From NCBI GenBank assembly GCA_949493535.1, contig CASZWJ010000009.1, forward strand, positions 1-64,000: a DNA stretch of 64,000 nucleotides, in the 5' to 3' direction. Under the pieces are notes generated by a model, which was given only the letters and a program-made list of their open reading frames with translations, was not told the origin of the DNA and ran no database searches. Shown piece after piece: positions 49,680 through 58,155 of this stretch (the first letter of the stretch is position 1; each line of letters starts with the position of its first letter). Source of the DNA: an uncultured Alphaproteobacteria bacterium (GTDB lineage: Bacteria > Pseudomonadota > Alphaproteobacteria > RF32 > CAG-239). The translations under genes were made by a program, and so were the position numbers.

Positions 49680-50924
49680 TTATTCTTCATAGGTTTGACA
49701 TAGTTTTGATTCCTGCATTTTTTTCTCAAGGGTATTGTCTGCCGCTTGTGTTGCGTCATTGGATGTTGCTGATTGGAAAGAGTAGGAACCATTGTCATTT
49801 TTTGTTGTTTTTTCTCTGTTTTGTTCCAGAAGTTCCTGATACGGCTGCAATAAAGAAGTTATGTCTTCCGGTTGCAGAATGCATGTTCGGCTGTAATCCT
49901 TTTCAGTATTGTTAATTGTCAGTTTATTGCTAAAGATAACGGTGCAGTTGCCGTCTTTATATTCTGTCTTCAAATTTTGATAAATCTGAATAAACTCGTT
50001 GCGTTGTGTCAGTGTCATGCCTTGATAGGTCATCGGCGATTGGCTACGGATGCATTTGTCGAGCATGAACAGTAGGTCGTTATTGATATATTTGGGAATA
50101 TAGCGGCTGTAGGATGTATCTGCCGCGAGCATTTTGATTTGTTCGAGCGATGTGATTTCCTTTAATTTTACATCGGGAATCCGCAGTTCAAAAGGAGAAT
50201 AGCTGATTTTGCAGAATTTGTCTTCTTTTCCTTCAACCGTTACGGTTTCTGACATGAAAAGCATTGATTTTGTTTCTTCAGCCGGATGGCAGTTTTGTAT
50301 GTCGGTTATAAAAGAATCCGAAAATTTGTTATAATTGTCGAGAAAGTTCTTTTGGCTTTTTTCATCCGGTTCTTGACGTTTGATTGTGCAAGCTGCGTCT
50401 CTGATTTTTGCCCAAGTGATATTGAACAGGCTGTCGGTCATTGTCATTTCTATCGGGCTTTTTTGAAAATTTCCGTTGCCGTCGGATATTTCCGCATAAG
50501 TTGTAAAAGTTTCGGTAACAGGTTGGGATGAGCGATCAAGCATGGCTTTATGAAGCTCTGCCATTTGTTCTGCCGAGGCCAGACAGTCATATTCGGAAAA
50601 CGTGATTTCTCCCGCGTTTTGGCTGACGGTGAAATGACAGAGTTTATCCTGATTAAAACCTTTGATATCAATTAATATTTTCCATTCGTTTCCGCCGAAA
50701 AGTTCGGCAAGTGAAGCCATTTGCGGATTTTTTTCAGCAAAATCTTCGGTATAAGGTGAGCAGCCTTTTGTCGCTTGCAGTAAAGAATCACTGAAATTGT
50801 AAGGAGTTATCTCTTTATTGACAGTGGAAAATCTTTCTAAATCTCCGGAGATTTCCATATTCAAAGCAAAAGCCTGAAATGAAAGTGTTGAAAAAAGTAT
50901 TGTCGCGGAGATAATTTTTTTCAT
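49680..50924 (-). CDS. Exported Cys-rich protein with three tandem repeats
   Basis: I do not recognise this 414-residue protein. A signal peptide (ISATILFSTLSFQAFA) is followed by three related units, at about 43-130, 201-275 and 281-368. Each opens with a helix ending in Cys (LLQATKGC, FITDIQNC, LLFMLDKC), continues with a strand holding a second Cys (DKLCHFTV, DKFCKISY, DGNCTVIF), and closes with C-or-R, then a helix (SAEQMAELHKAM, SLEQIKML, DITSLLQPYQ). Paired Cys suggest disulfides and a periplasmic location. The last 40 residues look disordered. Its stop faces the Nudix gene. Confidence 0.75.
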   Translation of the reverse strand: MKKIISATILFSTLSFQAFALNMEISGDLERFSTVNKEITPYNFSDSLLQATKGCSPYTEDFAEKNPQMASLAELFGGNEWKILIDIKGFNQDKLCHFTVSQNAGEITFSEYDCLASAEQMAELHKAMLDRSSQPVTETFTTYAEISDGNGNFQKSPIEMTMTDSLFNITWAKIRDAACTIKRQEPDEKSQKNFLDNYNKFSDSFITDIQNCHPAEETKSMLFMSETVTVEGKEDKFCKISYSPFELRIPDVKLKEITSLEQIKMLAADTSYSRYIPKYINNDLLFMLDKCIRSQSPMTYQGMTLTQRNEFIQIYQNLKTEYKDGNCTVIFSNKLTINNTEKDYSRTCILQPEDITSLLQPYQELLEQNREKTTKNDNGSYSFQSATSNDATQAADNTLEKKMQESKLCQTYEE

Positions 50925-50940
50925 ACAGGCTTCCTTTTGT

Positions 50941-51861
50941 TTATTTATGCAGGTCCATCAGGCTTTGGGCAAAATCGCGGGCATTAAATTCATCTAAATC
51001 GTCAATGCTTTCGCCGATCCCGACATAGTGAATCGGAGTAGGCGTTTCTTCGGCAATGGCTACCAGTATTCCGCCTTTGGACGAACCGTCGAGTTTGGTT
51101 ATGACCAAGCCGGTCACATCAACCATTTCTTTGAAAACCTGAACTTGTGACAATGCGTTTTGTCCGGTGGTGGCGTCAATTGTCAGCAAGGTGGCATGCG
51201 GCGCGTCGGGAATCTGTTTTTTGATGACACGGACGACTTTTTTGAGTTCTTCCATTAAATTTGCTTTGTTTTGCAGGCGGCCGGCAGTGTCGATGAAAAC
51301 AATGTCATCGTTCTGCTTTTGGGCTTCTTTCAAACCGTCAAAGCACAATCCGGCGGCATCGCAGCCCGGTTTGCCGGCAAAAACGCGAATCTTGTTGCGT
51401 TCGCCCCAGATTTGCAATTGCTCAACAGCCGCGGCGCGGAAAGTATCGCCGGCAATGGCCGAAACTTTTTTGCCTTCTTTCAAAAATTTTGCAGCCAGTT
51501 TGCCGATTGTGGTGGTTTTGCCGGCACCGTTAACGCCGACCATTAAAATCACAAACGGTTTTTGGTTTGCATCTATTTTCAGCGCTTGCTGGCAAGGAGC
51601 TAAAATCTGCTCCATATCCGCAGCGAGTTCCTGTTTGATTTCTTCATCGCTGATGTCTTTGTCCAATCGGCGCTTTCCGAAAGCGTTGATAATTTTGGAA
51701 GCGGCTTTGACGCCGATATCGGAGGTTATGAGCAACTCTTCCAGTTCGTCAAGCGTTTGGCTGTCGACTTTTTTCTTGGTGAAGATATCGCTGATGCCGG
51801 TTGAGATTTTGTTTGAGGTTTTTTTTAAGCCAAAGCCCAATTTTTGAAAAAAACTACTCAT
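50941..51861 (-). CDS. ftsY: Signal recognition particle receptor FtsY
   Basis: FtsY docks SRP-ribosome complexes to the membrane. The 306-residue protein has an N helical-bundle domain (about 10-95) and a G domain with GVNGAGKTTTIGKLA, AGDTFRAAAVEQL, FIDTAGRLQNK, TKLDGSSKGG and a C-terminal YVGIGESIDDL. The long acidic A domain of E. coli is absent, as in many alphaproteobacteria; instead a short basic N-terminus may bind lipid. The chosen ATG overlaps the mtaB end by 8 bases, so expression is coupled. Confidence 0.97.
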   Translation of the reverse strand: MSSFFQKLGFGLKKTSNKISTGISDIFTKKKVDSQTLDELEELLITSDIGVKAASKIINAFGKRRLDKDISDEEIKQELAADMEQILAPCQQALKIDANQKPFVILMVGVNGAGKTTTIGKLAAKFLKEGKKVSAIAGDTFRAAAVEQLQIWGERNKIRVFAGKPGCDAAGLCFDGLKEAQKQNDDIVFIDTAGRLQNKANLMEELKKVVRVIKKQIPDAPHATLLTIDATTGQNALSQVQVFKEMVDVTGLVITKLDGSSKGGILVAIAEETPTPIHYVGIGESIDDLDEFNARDFAQSLMDLHK

Positions 51862-52891
51862 CTGAATTTTCTCCTTTTTCACGCAGGCGGCGCGCCCTGT
51901 CTCTGCGAATGTTTACCGGAATCTGCGGCATGGCGGCAGCCGGCGTGCCGGAACGTTCGGAATATGGAAAAACATGCAGGCGGCTGATGCCGGCATCTTC
52001 AACCAGTTTGACCGTGTTTTGAAATTGCTCTTCCGTTTCGGTTGGAAAACCGCAGATAAAGTCGGAGCCGAATGTTGCTTCCGTTCTTATTTTTCTGATG
52101 TTGCGGCATAAGTTGATTACATCTTCCCTTGTGTGGCGGCGGCGCATTTTTTTCAAAACTTCATTGTCACCGGATTGAATTGACAAATGAAAATGCGGAT
52201 AGATATTTTGATATTTGCCAATGAGAGCAATAAATTCGTCATCAACGGCAGCAGGATCAAGAGAGCCGAATTGCAATGAGGGCAAATCGGGTATTTCTTC
52301 TAAAATTGTTTGAACCAGTCTGCTGAAAGACGGTTTGTAAGAACAAATATCAACGCCGGTCAGGCAAATTTCTTTGAAACCCTGTTTTAAAAGTTCGCGA
52401 ATCTGGGCTAAAATATCAGCGGTCGGAACAGAGCGGTTTTTGCCGCGGGCGTAAGGGATAATGCAATAAGAACAGCGGTGGTTGCAGCCTTGTTGGATTT
52501 GTACAAAAGCGCGGTGGCGCCCTTCAAAACCGGTTATGAGGAAAGGATCATAATTTTCATAGGCCATAATGTCGCTGACGATTGTTTTGTCTTCGGAATC
52601 CAGATGTTTTTCAATTTCGGTTTTTTCTTTGTTTCCGAGAATTAAATCTACTTCGGGCATGGCGGCAAATTTTTTGGAGGCGATTTGGGCAGCGCAGCCG
52701 GTGACGACAATTTTTGCGTCAGGATTTTGTTTGCGCAATTTACGAATTGTTTGTCGGCATTGGCGTTCGGCTTCTCCGGTGACGGCGCAGGTATTGATGA
52801 TGATAACATTATCCAATGAGCCGAGTTTTTCTTTCAAAACTTCGGACTCATAAGAATTGATGCGGCAGCCTAGCGTTATTACTTTTACCAT
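51854..52891 (-). CDS. mtaB: tRNA threonylcarbamoyladenosine methylthiotransferase, truncated C-terminus
   Basis: MtaB is a radical-SAM enzyme that adds a methylthio group to t6A37 of tRNAs. The N-terminal UPF0004 domain has its three Cys (LGCRINSYE, NTCAVTGEAER, VVTGCAAQ). The radical-SAM CxxxCxxC reads QQGCNHRCSYC, and DFICGFPTETEEQF follows. At 345 residues it is about 70-80 shorter than the usual MtaB. It ends right after RRDRARRLRE, where the TRAM RNA-binding domain normally begins. The ftsY start overlaps its stop. Start chosen at MVKVITLG, after GAGGAA. Confidence 0.9.
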   Translation of the reverse strand: MVKVITLGCRINSYESEVLKEKLGSLDNVIIINTCAVTGEAERQCRQTIRKLRKQNPDAKIVVTGCAAQIASKKFAAMPEVDLILGNKEKTEIEKHLDSEDKTIVSDIMAYENYDPFLITGFEGRHRAFVQIQQGCNHRCSYCIIPYARGKNRSVPTADILAQIRELLKQGFKEICLTGVDICSYKPSFSRLVQTILEEIPDLPSLQFGSLDPAAVDDEFIALIGKYQNIYPHFHLSIQSGDNEVLKKMRRRHTREDVINLCRNIRKIRTEATFGSDFICGFPTETEEQFQNTVKLVEDAGISRLHVFPYSERSGTPAAAMPQIPVNIRRDRARRLREKGENSDE

Positions 52892-52963
52892 AAAAAATTC
52901 CTCTTCTTGCGCAATATAGGGCATAAGAAGAGGAATTGCAAATATTTGTTGCCGGTTTAAGGA

Positions 52964-53917
52964 TTATTTTGCGTCTTGGCTGATCATTTCCAAGGCTTTG
53001 TCAGAATATTCCTTTATTTTTTCGGCGCTGAATTTCAAATCGCGGTGTTCGCTTTCAGACAGTCTGGGGAAAATGACTTGGTGGACGCCGCGTTTGCCGA
53101 TAACGGTCGGCAATGAGACACATACGTTTTCAATGCCTTCTACATCATCATGATGAGAAGATACGGTTAAAATTGCGTATTCATTATTGGTAATTGCCTG
53201 GCAAATCCGGCACAAAGATCCGGCGATGCCATAAAAGGTTGCGCCTTTGCCGTCAATGATCTTATAAGCGGAGTTGCGGACACAATCGTCGATTTCAGCT
53301 TTGACTTCAGCTGTTAACGGTTTGTCAACCATGCGGGCGAGTTCTTCAATTTGTACGGATCCCGCATCGCCGTTTGACCAGACCAATACTTCGCTGTCGC
53401 CGTGTTCGCCCAAAACGTAAGCGTGAATTGACTGAGGCGAAACGCCCAGATGATAGCCGAGCAGGGTTCTGAAACGGGCGGTATCCAGAACAGTACCCGA
53501 ACCGATGACTCTTTCTTTAGGAAAGCCGGAAAGTTTGATAGCTACTTCGGTCATGATATCGGCGGGGTTGGCTGTGATAATCATTGTTGTATCGGGCGCA
53601 TGTTTGGCAATTTCAGGAATAATGCTTTCAAAAATTTTAACATTGCGTCCCAGCAAATCAATGCGGGTTTCTCCCGGTTTTTGGTTCGCTCCGGCTGTGA
53701 CGATAACCACTTCGGCGCCTTTCAAGTCTTCATAAGTGCCGGCTTTAATTTTATTGGCATAAGCAAACGGGGTCGCATGGGCAATGTCCATAGCTTCTGC
53801 CATGGCTCTTTTTTCATTGGCATCAATTAATACAACTTTGCGGGCTACGCCTCTCATAATGAGGGCAAATGCGGTTGCGCTGCCGACGGATCCGGCTCCT
53901 ACTATACCTACTTTCAT
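52964..53917 (-). CDS. ldh: L-lactate dehydrogenase
   Basis: The enzyme interconverts pyruvate and L-lactate with NAD. The 317-residue protein has GAGSVGSATAFALI (NAD loop), the specificity loop VTAGANQKPGETR with Gln at the key position (malate dehydrogenases have Arg there), LDTARFR with substrate-binding Arg, and the catalytic His in VLGEHGDSE. This makes lactate the likely substrate and points to fermentation. AAGGAAAG precedes the ATG. Two tandem hairpin-family repeats lie directly upstream. Confidence 0.92.
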   Translation of the reverse strand: MKVGIVGAGSVGSATAFALIMRGVARKVVLIDANEKRAMAEAMDIAHATPFAYANKIKAGTYEDLKGAEVVIVTAGANQKPGETRIDLLGRNVKIFESIIPEIAKHAPDTTMIITANPADIMTEVAIKLSGFPKERVIGSGTVLDTARFRTLLGYHLGVSPQSIHAYVLGEHGDSEVLVWSNGDAGSVQIEELARMVDKPLTAEVKAEIDDCVRNSAYKIIDGKGATFYGIAGSLCRICQAITNNEYAILTVSSHHDDVEGIENVCVSLPTVIGKRGVHQVIFPRLSESEHRDLKFSAEKIKEYSDKALEMISQDAK

Positions 53918-53935
53918 TTTTCTTTCCTTTCTTTT

Positions 53936-54058
53936 CGGCTGCGTATAACGGGCTATCCGTGCGTTATCTGCAAGATTTCGGCTCAGTTATGTACGTTTGG
54001 TGTACACGCCTTCGCCAAAACTTTTGCTGCCTACGGCTAACCTCGTTCTCCGCAGCCT
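53936..54058 (+). repeat. Hairpin element copy F1 (tandem pair upstream of ldh)
   Basis: GGCTGCG near 53937 and CGCAGCC near 54057 close the element. AACGGGCTATCCGT pairs imperfectly with ACGGCTAACCTCGTT, and the apex is TGTAC (53990-53994), gtttggt, GTACA (54002-54006). It is almost identical to F2 and clearly related to copy A. Confidence 0.8.
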
Positions 54059-54077
54059 CACTTTTTTAGTCTTTTTA

Positions 54078-54200
54078 GCTGCGTATAACGGGCTATCCGT
54101 GCGTTATCTGCAAGATTTCGGCTCGGTTATGTACGTTTGGTGTACACGCCTTCGCCAAAACTTTTGCCGCCTACGGCTAACCTCGTTCTCCGCAGCCTTA
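54078..54200 (+). repeat. Hairpin element copy F2
   Basis: A near-perfect direct repeat of F1 at a 140-base offset, with only a few single-base differences (for example CAG to CGG before TTATG and CTG to CCG before CCTACG). The apex is TGTAC (54130-54134), gtttggt, GTACA (54142-54146). Together F1 and F2 fill most of the 404-base gap before ldh. Confidence 0.8.
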
Positions 54201-54271
54201 CTTTTTAGTCTTTGGGTCTCTAATTTTTTTTTCCTTGCATATATATAGTGTTTTTTTTGTGAAAAACAATA

Positions 54272-54300
54272 AAAAAGGCAGTTGTGATAACTGCCTTTTT
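54272..54300 (-). terminator. Intrinsic terminator of the acidic membrane-anchored protein gene
   Basis: GGCAGTT (54277-54283) and AACTGCC (54289-54295) form the stem; the minus strand runs into a T tract. Confidence 0.88.
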
Positions 54301-54321
54301 GTAACTTTTTTTTACCGAATA

Positions 54322-54642
54322 TTACTCTTTGACGATTGTTTCTTCTTCATCAAGAGTTTCGTCAGGATTAGTTTCTTCTACGTCTACGGCATCATCTTCT
54401 TCGGGAGCTTCTTCGTCAATGATGATATCTTCAACATTTTCCTGAATATCAACAACATCATGGTCTTCAGCCGGGGTATTTTCGGCAATTGCCGGAGTTG
54501 TTTCATTATCAGTTGCATTTTCCGTAATGACAACAGTCGTTTCATTTGTCGTTTCGGGCTGCTTAAAGCCTCTTTGTTTAACAAAATGGCTGATAACAAC
54601 CAAAATAGCGATAACCAAGATGATGTATGCTAGTTTTTTCAT
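54322..54642 (-). CDS. Membrane-anchored acidic low-complexity protein
   Basis: The 106-residue product has an N-terminal membrane helix (LAYIILVIAILVVISHFV), a short basic stretch, then about 80 residues very rich in Glu, Asp, Thr and Val with no stable domain visible. This may be a disordered periplasmic or cytoplasmic tail. GGGGA precedes the ATG and a good terminator follows. I recognise no family. The acidic tail could interact with basic partners or cations; that is speculation. Confidence 0.65.
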   Translation of the reverse strand: MKKLAYIILVIAILVVISHFVKQRGFKQPETTNETTVVITENATDNETTPAIAENTPAEDHDVVDIQENVEDIIIDEEAPEEDDAVDVEETNPDETLDEEETIVKE

Positions 54643-54803
54643 TAATTTTCCCCAAAAAAGTATATTTTTTATCTGTTAATAACGTATGGTTATATTAGGT
54701 ATTTGTCAATATGCACAATTATTAAATTTGAAATTTTTTTGTTGAAATAAAAAACGTTTATTGTCCATAATATCCGCGTGTTGTTGTGTTTTTGAGGTGT
54801 GTT

Positions 54804-54980
54804 ATGGCGCAGAATGGTTCTGATTGGGGAAATTTATCAGAAGAGGAAAAGCGTTTGGTTGCTTTTTTTCGTTCCCAGCCCCCGCGGGTGAAGGAAATTC
54901 TGATGAATATTACGTTTTATGAAAAAGGGCTTTCGCCGGACGAATCTGCAAAGCAGCCGCCGGAAAGCGAGAATGTTTGA
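54804..54980 (+). CDS. Small soluble protein of unknown function
   Basis: A 58-residue frame reads MAQNGSDWGNLSEEEKRLV and ends with a Pro/Glu/Ser-rich tail. A central helical part (EEEKRLVAFFRSQPPRVKEILMNI) could fold as a small bundle. TGAGGTG lies before the ATG. The codon pattern resembles neighbouring genes. I know no family. It is a plausible small gene, but nothing beyond the start context confirms it. Confidence 0.55.
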   Translation: MAQNGSDWGNLSEEEKRLVAFFRSQPPRVKEILMNITFYEKGLSPDESAKQPPESENV

Positions 54981-55240
54981 CAAATCTTTGACGGGGATTA
55001 ATGTTTTTTACTTTTAGCAATGCGGCGGCAGGGATAAAGAGGCAAAACTTAATATATTTATCCACTTGCGTGAAAGTCTCCGAATTACAGGGTTTTAGCT
55101 GATAATAGCCGTTATTTTGACGATACGGCAGACCGGCTTTTAAAATAATGCTTGTCAAATTATATAAATTTATGCTATTTACCATGTCACAGGTTGTTAT
55201 GGCCTGAAATTTTGTTTTAATATTTTTTGAGGTTTATCAT
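54981..55240. other. Promoter-bearing gap upstream of acpP
   Basis: The 260 bases hold no supported gene. TTGTCA followed by an AT-rich stretch with TATGCT/CTATTT near 55155-55185 is a possible acpP promoter. An antisense frame across this gap has no ribosome site and was not accepted. Confidence 0.35.
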
Positions 55241-55474
55241 ATGACTGATGTAGCAAACCGCGTTAAGAAAATCGTTGCAGAACACCTTGGCGTTGAAGAA
55301 TCAAAAGTAACAGATACCGCCAGCTTTATTGACGATTTGGGCGCAGATAGCTTGGATACAGTAGAATTGGTTATGGCTTTCGAAGAAGAATTCGGTTGCG
55401 AAATTCCTGACGAAGCTGCTGAAAAGATTCTGACAGTTAAAGATGCTATCGACTATCTTTCTAAGAATGCTTAA
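55241..55474 (+). CDS. acpP: Acyl carrier protein
   Basis: AcpP carries growing fatty-acyl chains on a 4'-phosphopantetheine arm. The 77-residue acidic protein has the attachment Ser37 in [10 protein letters not shown] and standard length. GAGG lies before the ATG. It is followed by its own terminator and then fabF, the usual alphaproteobacterial order (fabD and fabG would lie upstream but are not in this stretch). It is the reference for the two ACP-like genes at 58.4 and 58.7 kb. Confidence 0.98.
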   Translation: MTDVANRVKKIVAEHLGVEESKVTDTASFIDDLGADSLDTVELVMAFEEEFGCEIPDEAAEKILTVKDAIDYLSKNA

Positions 55475-55500
55475 GTCTTATCGGCTTTTGAAAATGATGA

Positions 55501-55527
55501 AACTCGCTTGACTAAGCGAGTTTTTTC
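55501..55527 (+). terminator. Intrinsic terminator of acpP
   Basis: AACTCGCTT (55501-55509) and AAGCGAGTT (55514-55522) form a 9 bp stem with a 4-base loop, followed by TTTT. It may let acpP be expressed more than fabF. Confidence 0.88.
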
Positions 55528-55598
55528 ATATAAACATTTTTAGAAAACGTTAAACGCCGTTAGCGTTTGGCAAGAAATTTTTTTAAGAGGTAAATTAT

Positions 55599-56867
55599 AT
55601 GAGAAGAGTTGTAGTTACCGGTCTTGGCATTGTTTCTCCTTTTGGCCGCGGTGTAGATTTTAACTGGAAAAATGTTTTGGAAGGAAAATCTGGAATCCGC
55701 CAAATTGAGGGTTTTGATTTGAAAGATATTCCGGTGCATATTGCCGGCCAGGTTCCTTTCGGAAAAGAAGAAAATCAGTTTGACCCTGATACGGTAATGG
55801 CTCCCAAAGACCAGAAAAAAGTTGATAAATTTATCCTTTACGGTTTGGCTGCCGGCAGCGATGCTATTGAAGATTCCGGCTGGAAACCCGAGAATGACGA
55901 AGATCAGTTCCGTTCCGGCGTTATGATGGGATCAGGTATCGGCGGCCTTCAGGTTATTTATGATAACTCTATTGCGTTTAATGAAAACGGCATGAAAAGA
56001 ATCTCCCCGTTTTTCATTCCTTCCTGTCTGATTAATATGGTTTCAGGCAACTTATCTATTAAATACGGTTTCAAAGGCCCTAACCATGCTTGCGTGACGG
56101 CTTGTTCTACAGGTACGCATGCTATTGGCGATGCTGCGAATATCATTGCCCGCGGCGATGCCGATGTTATGGTTGCCGGCGGCGCCGAATCTGCCGTTAA
56201 TGCGATTGCATTGGCCGGTTTTGCCCGTATGAAAGCCGTTACTTCCGATTTTAACGACCGTCCGACAGAAGCATCGCGCCCTTGGGATAAAGACCGCAGC
56301 GGTTTTGTTATGGGCGAAGGTTCCGGCGCTTTGGTTCTTGAAGAGCTTGAGCATGCAAAAGCCCGCGGCGCGAAAATTTATGCCGAAGTTGTCGGTTATG
56401 GCATGAGCGGCGACGCTTATCATATTACGGCTCCTTCCGGAGACGGCGCATATCGTGCGATGAAAATGGCCGCAGACCATGCTAAAGAACATGGCGTTGA
56501 ATTGTCGGACATCAATTATATTAATGCTCACGGCACATCTACTCCGGCCGGAGATGTCGGCGAGGCGCAGGCTGTCAGACGTTTGTTCGGCGATGAAGTT
56601 AAAAATCTGTCTATGTCTTCAACAAAGTCTGCTATCGGCCATTTGCTCGGTGCCGCCGGCGCAGTTGAAGCCGTACTCAGCATTATGGCTCTTAGAGATC
56701 AGGTTTGTCCGCCGACTTTGAATTTAAATAATGTTGAAGAAGAAATTGCCGATTTTGATTTGGTTCCCCTGAAAGCTAAAAAACGCCAAATTAAAGCCGC
56801 AATGTCAAATTCTTTTGGCTTTGGCGGAACGAATTCGTCGCTCGTTTTCAAAAAATTCGAAGAATAA
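55599..56867 (+). CDS. fabF: 3-oxoacyl-ACP synthase II
   Basis: FabF (KASII) condenses malonyl-ACP with acyl-ACP in fatty-acid elongation. The 422-residue thiolase-fold enzyme has the catalytic Cys in ACVTACSTGTHA and the two His in NAHGTSTPAGD and SAIGHLLGAAGA; the end reads SNSFGFGGTNSSLVF. AAGAGG precedes the ATG. The stop is the left edge of hairpin element I, the only end structure seen between fabF and mltG. Confidence 0.98.
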   Translation: MRRVVVTGLGIVSPFGRGVDFNWKNVLEGKSGIRQIEGFDLKDIPVHIAGQVPFGKEENQFDPDTVMAPKDQKKVDKFILYGLAAGSDAIEDSGWKPENDEDQFRSGVMMGSGIGGLQVIYDNSIAFNENGMKRISPFFIPSCLINMVSGNLSIKYGFKGPNHACVTACSTGTHAIGDAANIIARGDADVMVAGGAESAVNAIALAGFARMKAVTSDFNDRPTEASRPWDKDRSGFVMGEGSGALVLEELEHAKARGAKIYAEVVGYGMSGDAYHITAPSGDGAYRAMKMAADHAKEHGVELSDINYINAHGTSTPAGDVGEAQAVRRLFGDEVKNLSMSSTKSAIGHLLGAAGAVEAVLSIMALRDQVCPPTLNLNNVEEEIADFDLVPLKAKKRQIKAAMSNSFGFGGTNSSLVFKKFEE

Positions 56868-56987
56868 ATTGTCTTTATAGGAAAAATGCCTAAAGAGGTT
56901 CGGTGCTCAGATGCTCATGTACTCAGGTGTACACTTCGCTTTTGTGCTCCGAGCCTCTTTGTTATTTTTCTCTCTAAAAAACAATTT
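56866..56987 (+). repeat. Stop-codon-anchored long hairpin element, copy I (fabF)
   Basis: AAATTGT (56866-56872, starting in the stop) pairs with ACAATTT (56981-56987). AAAGAGG pairs with CCTCTTT further in. The apex is TGTAC (56918-56922), tcaggt, GTACA (56929-56933). The 3' side continues CTTTTATTTTA. Confidence 0.82.
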
Positions 56988-57041
56988 CTTTTATTTTATC
57001 GGTCCACCTAAAATGATTTTATTGTCTGGGATACTCTTAAA

Positions 57042-58001
57042 ATGAAAAAATTTTTGTTCATCGTTGCCGTTCTGGCTGCCTTGGCGGCATATCAACTGCG
57101 TAAATGGGCTGTGGCCGAAGGGCCGTTGCCTTCCGCTGCAAATGTAGTGATTGCCAAAGGCGCCACGTTAACTTCTGTGGCAAAAACATTGGGCGAAGCA
57201 GACGTTATTGACAAGCCGTGGCTGTTTAAGATTTTTGCGCGTTTTGAAGGATTGGACAAGAAATTGCGTGCCGGAGAGTATCGTTTCGAAGCCGGTTCTT
57301 CGATTAAGCAGGTTATGGATAAAATAGCAAAAGGTGAGGTTTTTTATCGGCGGATGACATTAGCCGAAGGTTTGACGACCGGACAAATCCTTTATCAAAT
57401 AGCAACGAATCCGGCATTGAGCGGCGAGGTGAGTTTTGATGTCAGCGAAGGGGCTTTGCTGCCGGAGACATATACGTTTGAGCTGGGAACACATCAAGAT
57501 AACATTGTTCTTGAGGCGAAAAAAGCCATGGATAAGGTTTTGGATGACGCATGGAACGGACGAGACGCCGACTTGCCTTATAAAGACAAGAAGCAGATGT
57601 TGACCATGGCTTCAATTATTGAAAAAGAAACGGGGGTTGCCGGCGAGCGGCCATTGGTTGCTTCTGTCTTTGTTAACCGTTTGCGCAAAGGGATGAAGCT
57701 GCAAACAGACCCGACGGTTATTTATGCTTTGACTGAAGGGCAAATGGAATTCGGCCGGAGTTTGAAAAAGAAAGATTTGTCGATTGACAGCCCTTATAAT
57801 ACTTATAAATATTATGGTTTGCCTCCTGCGCCGATTTGTAATCCGGGGCGTGACGCGATTATGGCGGCAGCGCATCCGGCTCAGAGCGATTATTTGTATT
57901 TTGTGGCAACCGGCGATGGAGGACATAAATTTTCTAAAAGCCTTAATGAACATAATCGCAATGTTAAAGCGTGGCTAAAAAAAATTCTTTCCCGCAATTA
58001 A
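57042..58001 (+). CDS. mltG: Endolytic murein transglycosylase MltG
   Basis: MltG cleaves nascent peptidoglycan within the chain and is thought to end strand synthesis. The 319-residue protein has an N-terminal anchor (FLFIVAVLAALAAY), a LysM-like part (about 35-100), and a YceG catalytic domain with the Glu in LTMASIIEKETGV, then ASVFVNRLRKGMKLQTDPTVIYAL and SPYNTYKYYGLPPAPICNPG. It follows fabF as in many alphaproteobacteria. The ribosome site is weak. Confidence 0.95.
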   Translation: MKKFLFIVAVLAALAAYQLRKWAVAEGPLPSAANVVIAKGATLTSVAKTLGEADVIDKPWLFKIFARFEGLDKKLRAGEYRFEAGSSIKQVMDKIAKGEVFYRRMTLAEGLTTGQILYQIATNPALSGEVSFDVSEGALLPETYTFELGTHQDNIVLEAKKAMDKVLDDAWNGRDADLPYKDKKQMLTMASIIEKETGVAGERPLVASVFVNRLRKGMKLQTDPTVIYALTEGQMEFGRSLKKKDLSIDSPYNTYKYYGLPPAPICNPGRDAIMAAAHPAQSDYLYFVATGDGGHKFSKSLNEHNRNVKAWLKKILSRN

Positions 58002-58155
58002 ATTTATTATTTACAGCTTTGACAAAACTTGATACTCTTAGCCTATTGTTTAATTACTATGGCTAAGAATGTGTTTATTTAAGCATATTTATCATAAAGA
58101 AATGCGCAGCATTTTGTTTTGATTTTTTTATGTAACTCTCAAAATAAAAAGCATT

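Noticed and set aside
52964-53917. Malate dehydrogenase as identity of ldh
   Set aside because: The specificity loop has Gln (ANQKPGETR), as in lactate dehydrogenases, where malate dehydrogenases have Arg.
53869-54248. Two overlapping plus-strand frames sharing a repeated peptide (NGLSVRYLQDFG)
   Set aside because: They are translations of the tandem hairpin elements F1 and F2, not a protein repeat; no ribosome sites.
54910-55185. 91-residue minus-strand frame before acpP
   Set aside because: No ribosome site, overlaps the small gene at 54804-54980, and no recognisable domain; the gap is better read as the acpP promoter region.
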